A stretch of DNA of 64,000 nucleotides from Burkholderia cenocepacia. Its GTDB lineage: Bacteria; Pseudomonadota; Gammaproteobacteria; Burkholderiales; Burkholderiaceae. The notes under the pieces are model-generated. The model did no database searches and had not been told where the DNA came from. It saw only the letters and a program-made list of their open reading frames with translations. Below, one piece after another: positions 56,350 through 64,000 of the stretch. The translations under genes were made by a program, and so were the position numbers. Position 1 is the stretch's first letter. Each line of letters begins with the position of its first letter. The stretch lies in contig NZ_UAQZ01000016.1 in the NCBI RefSeq assembly GCF_900446215.1, forward strand, positions 124,001-188,000. Reading direction: 5' to 3'.

Positions 56350-56637
56350 ATGAAACTCGAACTTTCGATCGATTCCAGGCCGCTGCACGTCGAACTTGAC
56401 GACGTCATCGCCGGCCTGCTCGCCGCGCGGCTCGGCCTGCCGCTCGACGGCGACAATCGCGGCGCGATCGGCCGCTACCTCGGCGACGCGGCCGGGCCGT
56501 GGACGCTGGATGACGACCATATGCGCAAGCGCGTGATGCGCCGCCTGATCCTCGACATTGCCGATCCGACGCTGGTCATCCAGTACCTGATGGCCGACCA
56601 GGGCGACCAGACCGAGCCCGACGAAGCCGGCGCCTGA
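56350..56637 (+). CDS. Hypothetical acidic protein
   Basis: 95 residues starting MKLELSIDSRPLHVELDDVI. The C-terminal half is DDDHMRKRVMRRLILDIADP then QYLMADQGDQTEPDEAGA. It is acidic and helical. No family recognised. It follows groEL by 118 bases beyond the terminator and may have its own promoter. Confidence 0.6.
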   Translation: MKLELSIDSRPLHVELDDVIAGLLAARLGLPLDGDNRGAIGRYLGDAAGPWTLDDDHMRKRVMRRLILDIADPTLVIQYLMADQGDQTEPDEAGA

Positions 56638-56731
56638 CGCGCGGCCGCACGTGCGGCGATGCATCCGGCGCGCGCGTCATGTCGCTTCGCCGGCGCGCCG
56701 GAATCCCGATCGCGCGCCAGCGCGCCCCTGC

Positions 56732-57637
56732 TCACGCGCCGTCCGGCTTGCCCGGCTTGCGGCCCTGAGGCGCCGGCGGCCCCGCGCCGAGTTCGGCGCC
56801 CGTCACCGGGTCGCTGTTCGGATCGGAGGCGAGTCGCTGCGCCATGGCTTCGATGGCGTCCGCCTGCTGCGCGTCGAGCATGCCTTCCGGAATACCGCTG
56901 CCGCCATCGACCGCCGGCTCGCCGGGCCGGATCTCGAGTTCGCCGCCGTGGTTCCACGGTCCGACCAGCGGCGCCGCGTCCGGCTGCATCCGGAAGTACA
57001 CGTGGTCATACGGCGTCTTGGGCGGCAGCTTGCCCGGCGGGAAATTCGCGGTGATCGCATACAGCGCCTTCTCGAACGACATCTGGTGCGACACCTCGCG
57101 CGTCATCAGGAAGCCGAGCGCGTCGCGAATGTCCGGATCGTCGGTGACGTTGATCAGCCGTTCATAGATGATCTTCGCGCGTGCTTCGGCCGCGATGTTC
57201 GAGCGCAGGTCGGCGGTCGGCTCGCCGATCGTGTCGATGTACGCGGCCGACCACGGCACGCCGCCCGAATTGGTCAATGGCGCGCCCGCGCCGTACAGCA
57301 CCTGCGTCACGTGGCTGTCGTTGCCGGCGCCGTGCAGCTTGCGGTACAGCTCCGCCTGTTCGTCGACCGCTTCGGCCAGTTCGCCCTTGGCGCCGCGGTT
57401 GAGCATCGCGGCCATCGAGCCGATCACTTCGAGATGGCTCAGCTCCTCGGTGGCGATGTCGAGGAGCATGTCCTTGCGGCCCGGATCTTCCTCGGTGATC
57501 GCCTGCGTGAAATAGCGCATCGCGGCGGCAAGTTCGCCCTGCGGGCCGCCGAACTGCTCGAGCAGCAGGTTGGCGAGCCCGGGATTCGGCGCGCCCACGC
57601 GCACCGTGTACTGAAGCCGTGTGTTGTGGATGAACAT
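56732..57637 (-). CDS. Manganese catalase
   Basis: 301 residues from the ATG at 57635-57637, with GGAGATGCC upstream. The di-manganese ligands are in ATEELSHLEVIGSM and LMTREVSHQMSFEKAL. The protein degrades hydrogen peroxide using a Mn2 centre. The C-terminal tail (GPPAPQGRKPGKPDGA) is variable. It is divergent from a manganese-type transporter, a sensible pairing for peroxide defence. Confidence 0.94.
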   Translation of the reverse strand: MFIHNTRLQYTVRVGAPNPGLANLLLEQFGGPQGELAAAMRYFTQAITEEDPGRKDMLLDIATEELSHLEVIGSMAAMLNRGAKGELAEAVDEQAELYRKLHGAGNDSHVTQVLYGAGAPLTNSGGVPWSAAYIDTIGEPTADLRSNIAAEARAKIIYERLINVTDDPDIRDALGFLMTREVSHQMSFEKALYAITANFPPGKLPPKTPYDHVYFRMQPDAAPLVGPWNHGGELEIRPGEPAVDGGSGIPEGMLDAQQADAIEAMAQRLASDPNSDPVTGAELGAGPPAPQGRKPGKPDGA

Positions 57638-58123
57638 GGCATCTCCGTGGAAAAGGGTTGCGCGACATTCGCCGGCTCGAATCAGCACGATTCGATCCCA
57701 CGGCCGACGATCCCGGGCATGCGCGATGCTGTCCGGTGCGGGCTGTGCGCGAGCGGCATGCCGCGGGTGACGGCATCGTTCGCTGCACGACACGCGTGCG
57801 TCGGGCAACGGGCATCGGTCTGTCCGGCATCGGCCGGCGCGGCGCGACGGAACCGCGATCGGCTCGCGGCGGGGCTGCTTTCCGCGGGCGCGGCGGCCGG
57901 CCGCCGACGCAACGGCGCGGCATGCGACAAGGGCCGAGACGGCGGCGGCGCGAGCACGCGTCGCGTAGCCCGCCCCCCTCGTCGCCGGATTTTCAAGCGG
58001 TTGTCATTTCGGCTGCATGGCCCGTGTCGCGCCGGCACGGAGGCGGTGCGGCACGGTGTGTCGGCGGTACGCGGGATGGATCGCGCGGGGGGCGCACGAT
58101 GCCGCTTTCGTGAAGGAGTACGG
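57638..58123. other. Divergent intergenic region, Mn catalase and Nramp
   Basis: About 490 bases that must carry promoters in both directions. No gene and no recognisable operator (OxyR or MntR type) could be assigned by eye. Confidence 0.4.
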
Positions 58124-59431
58124 ATGGCGACGCTCGACAGGAACGTGGCGACGGAGCGCACCGCGACGGACATGCGCGAGGGGTTGGCCGGCCGGCGGCG
58201 CGGGCCGCTGGCGGCGCTGTCGTTCGCGGGGCCGGCGGTCGTCGCGTCGGTCGCGTATATGGACCCCGGCAATTTCGCGACGAACATCCGGGCCGGCGCG
58301 CAGTTCGGTTACACGCTGCTCTGGGTCGTGCTGATGGCGAACGGCATCGCGATGTTGTTCCAGTCGCTGTCCGCGAGGCTCGGCATCGTCACCGGTCGCA
58401 ATCTCGCGGAGCTCTGCCGCCTGCATTTCCCGCGGCCGGTGGTCGTCGGCATGTGGGTCGCGAGCGAGCTGGCCGCGATGGCGACCGAGCTGGCCGAATT
58501 TCTCGGCGGCGCGATCGCGCTGTCGCTGCTGTTCGACCTGCCGACCTTCGCCGGAATGTTCGTGATGGCGCTCGCGACCTACGCCATCCTGCTGGCCGAC
58601 CGGAACGGGTTCCGGCCGATGGAAATCGCCGTGAGCGTGTTCGTCGGCGTGACCGGTCTCTGCTATCTCGCCGAGATGTTCATTGCGCCGGTCGCGTGGG
58701 CCGAAGTCGGCTGGCATGCCGTCGTGCCGGAATGGCCGCGCGGCGACGCGTTGACGGTGTCGGTCGGCATCGTCGGCGCGACGATCATGCCGCATGCGCT
58801 GTTTCTGCACTCCGGGCTCACGCAGCGACGCGCGTCGGGGCTCGATCGCGCGCGGCGCCGGATGATGGTGCGGTTCTCGGATCGGGAGGTGGTCGTCGCG
58901 CTGTCCGTCGCCGGCGCGATCAACATGGCGATGATCGTGATGGCGAGCGCGGCGTTTCATGCTGGCCATCGCGATGTCGCGGAGATCGAAACCGCGTACC
59001 GGATGCTGACGCCGTTGCTCGGCCCGGCCGCCGCGACCTGTTTCCTCGTGTCGCTGATGAGCGCCGGCATCTCGAGTTCCGTCGTCGGCACGATGGCCGG
59101 ACAGATGATCATGCAGGGCTTCGTGGGGTTCCGGATTCCGGTCTGGCTGCGCCGGCTCGTCACGATGGCGCCCGCGTTCGTCGTCGTCGGGATGGGCGTG
59201 GATTCGATGCAGGCGCTCGTGATCAGCCAGGTCGTGCTGTCCGTCGTATTGCCGGTACCGATGCTGGCGCTGGTGTACTTCTGCGGCCGACGTGACGTCA
59301 TGGGCGCGTTCACGAGCGGGCGCATCGCGCGCTGCGCAGCGCGCGGCGCGACTGCGGTCGTCGTCGTGCTGAATGTCGTTCTGCTGGCGCGGCCGGTCGG
59401 CGCAATCGTTGCACGGTTGGGCGGCAACTGA
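58124..59431 (+). CDS. mntH: Nramp-family divalent metal transporter (MntH-like)
   Basis: 435 residues from the ATG at 58124 with AAGGAG six bases upstream. The metal-site motif D-P-G-N is at residues 47-50 (YMDPGNFATN), and the M-P-H motif is in GATIMPHALFLHSGL. About eleven membrane helices are visible. It imports Mn2+ or Fe2+ with protons. Being divergent from a Mn catalase favours manganese; this is inference. Confidence 0.92.
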   Translation: MATLDRNVATERTATDMREGLAGRRRGPLAALSFAGPAVVASVAYMDPGNFATNIRAGAQFGYTLLWVVLMANGIAMLFQSLSARLGIVTGRNLAELCRLHFPRPVVVGMWVASELAAMATELAEFLGGAIALSLLFDLPTFAGMFVMALATYAILLADRNGFRPMEIAVSVFVGVTGLCYLAEMFIAPVAWAEVGWHAVVPEWPRGDALTVSVGIVGATIMPHALFLHSGLTQRRASGLDRARRRMMVRFSDREVVVALSVAGAINMAMIVMASAAFHAGHRDVAEIETAYRMLTPLLGPAAATCFLVSLMSAGISSSVVGTMAGQMIMQGFVGFRIPVWLRRLVTMAPAFVVVGMGVDSMQALVISQVVLSVVLPVPMLALVYFCGRRDVMGAFTSGRIARCAARGATAVVVVLNVVLLARPVGAIVARLGGN

Positions 59432-59526
59432 ACGGCCGGTGCGTTAGCGCCCGGGCGAACGTGGCGGCCCAGGTTGCCCGCGACGCCGCGCGAGCCGGAT
59501 GACGGCCGGCGCGCCGGCGTGCGGGT

Positions 59527-59808
59527 TCAGCGCGCTTTCAGCATTTCGTCGGCGAGCCGGTAGGCGCTGACCGCGCGCTTCGATTCGTAGTCGGCGATCG
59601 TCGACACGTTGCGTCCGGCGTCGCGCGACAGCAAGCCCTGCAGCGCGGCGGCGGCAAAGAAATCGCGCAGGTCCGGGGTCGTCGATTTCGGCTCGGGCGG
59701 AACGGCTTCGACGAGCGGCCCCGCCTTCCAGAAAACGGGCGATGGAGTGGCTGCCCTGGCTACGGCGGCAGTTTGCTTGATGCTCACATCCTGCGAAAAC
59801 GGCGTCAT
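59527..59808 (-). CDS. Hypothetical protein
   Basis: 93 residues from the ATG at 59806-59808, with GAAGGGGAAGAA upstream. MTPFSQDVSIKQTAAVARAA at the N-terminus and DLRDFFAAAALQGLLSRDAG in the middle. It resembles small phage- or island-type proteins of unknown function. No motif recognised. Confidence 0.6.
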   Translation of the reverse strand: MTPFSQDVSIKQTAAVARAATPSPVFWKAGPLVEAVPPEPKSTTPDLRDFFAAAALQGLLSRDAGRNVSTIADYESKRAVSAYRLADEMLKAR

Positions 59809-60437
59809 TTCTTCCCCTTCGATCCAGTATCTGTTGGCGAAGCAGCGTAATGTCCCCGACTGCATGAGCGAGCATCGTGTCGTTGTGTTGTCAGCGGTAC
59901 TAACAGCTTGATCGACGCGAATATTCGCTGGTAATACGGAATTCGTCAAAGAAAATAAATTAGGTCCGCGCCGTCGACGGATGAGCACGATTAGTTCCCG
60001 CTCGCGGTCGTGGAGCGGCATCGCGTCTTGCGGACCGATGGGGATGGTATGTCGGCACGAATGACGTTCCGGTGACACGCCTGCGCGCAGGCGCGGCGGT
60101 CGTGCACGGCATTCTGACGGCGGTGTTGGCGACATCGCAGGCGAGATGAAAGCGGGCGAGGCATCGCTGCGGGACGGAGCCGAGCAGGTGCAGCCGTTTC
60201 ATCGTTCCGGTTCCCGCTGTCCCGCGCGCACACGCCGTCGGTGATCCGCCGCATGGGAGATCGCAAGCCCTTAGTCAGGGGCGGTCCGGCGCTTGCCGGT
60301 GCCGTACAATGCGCACGGAGGCGCAGGGGAAGCATCACGGAGGAGCGTGGGACGCCCCGACCCGGACGAGGGCGATGCGACCCGGTATCGATCGGCGGTC
60401 GGCACACGATGCCCCACAACACCATCAGGAGAATTCA
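59809..60437. other. Intergenic stretch before cheB-cheR gene
   Basis: About 630 bases with no gene supported. An AT-rich patch at 59940-59965 may hold a promoter. Confidence 0.35.
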
Positions 60438-63400
60438 ATGGCACGGCAAGCGCCTGCGCGCAAGGAGCGGCTTTCATCGCCCGCCACGTTGAAGAGCGAT
60501 CTGTCGTTTCCGGTCGTGGGCATCGGCGCATCGGCAGGCGGTACGACGGCCTTGCAGACCTTTTTCGAGAGCGCGCCGACGGGCATGGACATGGCGTTCG
60601 TCGTCGTCGTCCATCTCGCGCCGGAACAGGTCAGCCACATGGACACGGTCCTGCAGCGCACGACGGGCATGCCGGTGCATCAGGTGACGTCCACGGTGCC
60701 GATCGAAAAGAACCACATCTACGTGATCGCGCCGGGCCTGCAACTCGAGATGTCGGACGGCTGTCTTCGCTGTCATAGCCGGGGCCGGTCCGATGATGCC
60801 CCATTCACGATCGACCACTTCTTTCGGACGCTGGCGGACGCGCACGACTGGCGCGCGATCGGCATCGTGATGTCGGGCACCGGCTCCGACGGCGCGGCGG
60901 GCTTGAGCCGCATCAAGGAGGCGGGCGGCATCACGCTTGCGCAGACGCCGGATGACGCCGAGTATGCGGAGATGCCGCAGCACGCGATTGCCATGGCGCG
61001 CGTCGATATCGTGCTGCCGGTGGCCGACATGCCGCAACGGTTGCTCGAACTCTGGTCGAATGCGCGCCGCATCGAGCAGCAAAGCGTCGAATTCGCGCAA
61101 TCGCTGCACCACGTCGATCGGCCGACGGTCAACGATCCGGAGCGGGCGCTTTCCGACATTCTGATGCACCTGCGGGTACGCACCGGCCACGATTTCCGGC
61201 TGTACAAGCGGGCGACCGTGCTGCGGCGTATCGAACGGCGCATGCAGGTCAACGGCCAGCGCGATCTCCTCGCGTACCGGGATTTCCTGCGTGCCGCGCC
61301 GGAGGAAGCAAACGCGCTGCTGGCGGACATGCTGATCGGCGTGACCCAGTTCTTCCGCGATCGCGAAGCGTTCGATTTCCTCGAACAGGAAGTGATCGGC
61401 TCGTTGTTCGCGTCGGAATCCGGCGAGGAGCAGGTGCGCGTGTGGGTAGCCGGATGCGCGACCGGGGAAGAGGCGTACTCGATCTCGCTGTTGCTGGCGC
61501 GGGCGCGCGAGGCCGCGATGTCGAGCCAGGCCATCCAGGTATTCGCGACCGATATCGATGAGGCGGCGATCGTCCGCGCGCGCACCGGCTCCTACCCGCT
61601 TTCGATCGCGAGCGACGTGCCCGCCGCGCTGCTGCAGCGGTATTTCACGCGGGACGGCGCACATTACGTGATCGCCAAGGCGGTGCGCGAGCGCATTCTG
61701 TTCGCCGCGCACAGCCTGCTGCGCGATCCGCCGTTCTCGCATCTCGACCTGATCTCGTGCCGCAACGTGCTGATCTATCTGGAGCGGGCGGTGCAGCGGC
61801 AAATCCTCGAGCTGTTTCATTTCGCGCTGCGTCCGAACGGCTACCTGTTCCTCGGCACCGCGGAATCGGCCGACGCGGCGGACGATCTGTTTGCCGTCGT
61901 GGACAAGAAGCGCCGGATTTACCGCGCCCGCGTCGTCACGCATCGCGCGAAGCCGGTCACGGGCTTTCCGCCGCTGTTCCAGGTCGAGTCCGGTGCATCC
62001 GACGAGCGGGCCGCGCCGCAGCCCCCGCTGCGGGTGCCGACCAGCCCGGCACAGCGCAATTTCTCCTATGCGGAACTGCACCAGCGCGCGCTCGAAACGT
62101 ATTCGCCGCCGAGCGTCATCATCGACAAGGAATCGAACGTCGTTCATCTGTCGGATAACGCCGGCCGGTTCCTCAGGCATGTCGGCGGCGAGCTGTCCAG
62201 CAACATCATGACGCTGGTGCTGCCGGATCTGCGGCTCGATTTGCGCACCGCGATTTTCCGCGCGCTACAAACGGGTACGAGCGTGGAAGCGCGCCGGGTC
62301 AAGTGGGCGCACGACACGCGCGTATCGTGGATCAACATGACGGTCCGGCCGTTCCACGACAAGGTCGCGAATGCGGAATTCCTCCTCGTCGTGTTCGACG
62401 AGGTGGCCGGCCGCATGACCGAGGAGGATCAGGCCGAGACGAGCGGGCAGGATCCGGTGCTCGCGCAGCTCGAACAGGAGCTGCAGCACAGCCGCGAGCA
62501 ACTGGCGACGATCATCGAGCAGTACGAAACGTCCGTCGAGGAACTGAAGGCGTCGAACGAGGAACTGCAGGCGATCAACGAAGAATTGCGCTCCACGAGC
62601 GAGGAGCTCGAAAGCAGCAAGGAGGAACTGCAATCGGTCAACGAGGAGTTGACCACGGCCAACGCCGAAATGCAGGCAAGGATCGAAGACACCGCGAAGG
62701 CGAACGACGACCTCCACAACATCATCGCGTCGAGCGAGATCGCGACCGTGTTCGTCGACAAGGAAATCCGGGTCAAGCGGTTTACGCCGAACGCGACGGC
62801 CATTTTCAATCTGATCGATACGGACCTGGGCCGGTCGCTGTTCCACATTACCCACGCGTTGCGGTATCCGACGCTGGCCGACGATGTCCGGCAGTCGTTT
62901 CAGTCGCTGCGGTTGATCGAGCGCGAGATCGAGAGCGAGGCCGGCCGGTGGTATCTGATGCGGTTGCTGCCCTACCGCACGGCGGACGACCACATCGACG
63001 GCGCGGTGATCACGCTGATCGACATCACCGACCGGCATCATGCGGAAGAGGCGGCTCGCGCGGGCGAGCAGCGCCTGCGCCTGGTCGCGCAGTCGACCAA
63101 GGACTACGCGATCATCATCCAGGACGGCAACGGCGCGATCGTGAGCTGGAACGCCGGGGCGGAACGCATCTTCGGCTATACGGAAGAAGAGATGATCGGC
63201 CAGGACGTGGAGTTGATCTACGAACCCAACGATCGACAGGCGCTCGTGCCGATGCGCGAGCGCGAAGTCGCGACCCGGGAAGGCCGCGCGGACGACGAGC
63301 GCTGGCACCGGACCAAGGACGGGCGCCGGATTTTCTGCAGCGGCGTCGTTACGCCGATTTCCGATACGTCGTTCAACGGATTCGCGAAGATCGTGCGCGA

Positions 63401-64000
63401 CATGACGCTGCGCAAGCAGAGCGACGACGCGAACCGCGAAGCGCTTGCGCGGGAGCAGGCGGCCCGCGAGCAGGCGCTCAGTTCGAATCAGCTAAAGGAC
63501 GAGTTCATCGCCGTGCTGTCGCACGAGCTGCGGCATCCGCTCAACCTGATCGGCGTCAAGTCGGAAATGCTGCCGCGCCTGCCGGAGACGCGCGACATTC
63601 CCGCCGTGCGCGAAGCCGCGGATTCGATTCGGCAAGCCGTGCGCGCGCAGGCGCAGATCATCGACGACCTGCTCGATCTGTCGCGCATCCAGACCGGCAA
63701 GCTCGCGCTCGAGCTGGGCCGCGTCGACCTGACGGCGATGTTGCGCGGTATCGCCGATACCTGCGAGCGCGACGTGCACGCGCGCGGCCTGGTCCTGAAA
63801 ACGGAGTTGCCGACGGAGCCGGCCATCGCGCTCGCCGATCCGGTGCGTTGCGAGCAGATCTTCTGGAACCTGATGTCCAACGCGCTCAAGTTCACGCAAT
63901 CGCATGGCGAGATCGTCGTGCGTCTCGCGCATGAAGGGCGGATGCTGCGTGTCGACGTGATCGACGACGGGCAGGGGATCGACGGCGATACGCTGCCGCA
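60438..64000 (+). CDS. CheB-CheR-PAS-histidine kinase hybrid (runs off right edge)
   Basis: At least 1187 residues, uninterrupted from the ATG at 60438 (AGGAG six bases upstream). CheB methylesterase: GIGASAGG (S32), VVVVHLAP (H59), SGTGSDGAAG. CheR methyltransferase: VWVAGCATGEEAYS, ATDIDEAAI, ISCRNVLIYLER. Then a long coiled coil (about 690-760; SNEELQAINEELRSTSEELE), two PAS regions, and a HisKA with LSHELRHPL (H1029) and the N-box FWNLMSNALKFT. The G1 box VIDDGQGID lies at the window edge. It would couple receptor methylation enzymes to phosphorelay. Confidence 0.95.
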   Translation, partial: MARQAPARKERLSSPATLKSDLSFPVVGIGASAGGTTALQTFFESAPTGMDMAFVVVVHLAPEQVSHMDTVLQRTTGMPVHQVTSTVPIEKNHIYVIAPGLQLEMSDGCLRCHSRGRSDDAPFTIDHFFRTLADAHDWRAIGIVMSGTGSDGAAGLSRIKEAGGITLAQTPDDAEYAEMPQHAIAMARVDIVLPVADMPQRLLELWSNARRIEQQSVEFAQSLHHVDRPTVNDPERALSDILMHLRVRTGHDFRLYKRATVLRRIERRMQVNGQRDLLAYRDFLRAAPEEANALLADMLIGVTQFFRDREAFDFLEQEVIGSLFASESGEEQVRVWVAGCATGEEAYSISLLLARAREAAMSSQAIQVFATDIDEAAIVRARTGSYPLSIASDVPAALLQRYFTRDGAHYVIAKAVRERILFAAHSLLRDPPFSHLDLISCRNVLIYLERAVQRQILELFHFALRPNGYLFLGTAESADAADDLFAVVDKKRRIYRARVVTHRAKPVTGFPPLFQVESGASDERAAPQPPLRVPTSPAQRNFSYAELHQRALETYSPPSVIIDKESNVVHLSDNAGRFLRHVGGELSSNIMTLVLPDLRLDLRTAIFRALQTGTSVEARRVKWAHDTRVSWINMTVRPFHDKVANAEFLLVVFDEVAGRMTEEDQAETSGQDPVLAQLEQELQHSREQLATIIEQYETSVEELKASNEELQAINEELRSTSEELESSKEELQSVNEELTTANAEMQARIEDTAKANDDLHNIIASSEIATVFVDKEIRVKRFTPNATAIFNLIDTDLGRSLFHITHALRYPTLADDVRQSFQSLRLIEREIESEAGRWYLMRLLPYRTADDHIDGAVITLIDITDRHHAEEAARAGEQRLRLVAQSTKDYAIIIQDGNGAIVSWNAGAERIFGYTEEEMIGQDVELIYEPNDRQALVPMREREVATREGRADDERWHRTKDGRRIFCSGVVTPISDTSFNGFAKIVRDMTLRKQSDDANREALAREQAAREQALSSNQLKDEFIAVLSHELRHPLNLIGVKSEMLPRLPETRDIPAVREAADSIRQAVRAQAQIIDDLLDLSRIQTGKLALELGRVDLTAMLRGIADTCERDVHARGLVLKTELPTEPAIALADPVRCEQIFWNLMSNALKFTQSHGEIVVRLAHEGRMLRVDVIDDGQGIDGDTLP

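Noticed and set aside
60474..62180. Long open minus-strand frame opposite cheB-cheR
   Set aside because: Arg/Asp/Val-rich shadow; the plus frame carries all the catalytic motifs.

Overview
The window is high-GC DNA whose proteins look like Burkholderia (Burkholderia cepacia complex or a close relative). This rests on the gene families present: PAAR-Rhs and VgrG type VI effectors, H-NS with a YRDPKTGATWSGRGKAP-type motif, a second groESL and manganese catalase. The placement is inferred from recognition only; no database was searched. The overall look is a genomic island, dense in mobile DNA, next to a more ordinary stress-response region.

Layout. 1-3.2 kb: a minus-strand TetR / metallo-beta-lactamase-fold hydrolase / MFS module sharing three AACC-N4-GGTT sites, then an unknown membrane protein. 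3.8-9.9 kb: an IS66 remnant abutting a compact tniA-tniB-tniQ transposon (4478-9138) with repeat-rich ends, whose tniA is split by an IS110-family element; then an IS3-family scrap. 9.9-20.3 kb: accessory genes, mostly unknown, including a PIN-like protein, a three-gene operon ending in a RES-domain toxin-like protein, a large protein with a C-terminal HEPN-type motif, an LRAT/NC-type protein with a membrane tail, and a protein resembling HhH-GPD glycosylases. 20.6-33.6 kb: a type VI secretion effector island. It has an orphan tssF, a VgrG with a C-terminal lipase domain followed by ankyrin and membrane immunity candidates, then an Eag chaperone, a PAAR-Rhs protein with an HNH-type toxin tip, and a row of immunity genes and a displaced toxin scrap. 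33.7-36.4 kb: a protein made of six treble-clef-like zinc repeats, small unknown genes and an hns-like operon.

36.4-44.55 kb: a nest of mobile elements with an outer 5-bp target duplication (GTGTG). An IS3-family copy contains an IS66 fragment, whose tnpB is split by a group II intron. The intron is cut by a second complete IS3-family copy, which carries an IS110-family element that itself carries an IS21-family element. The nest lies immediately upstream of the hns-like start codon.

44.9-46.4 kb: two paralogous unknown genes divergent from an XRE regulator. 46.4-50.8 kb: decayed DNA with frameshifted LysR, two short-chain dehydrogenases and a hydrolase scrap. 51-64 kb: ordinary-looking genes: a PAP2 phosphatase lipoprotein with an autotransporter-like tail, two small minus-strand genes, groES-groEL, manganese catalase divergent from an Nramp transporter, and a large CheB-CheR-PAS-histidine kinase running off the right edge. 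No tRNA, rRNA or CRISPR array was seen.
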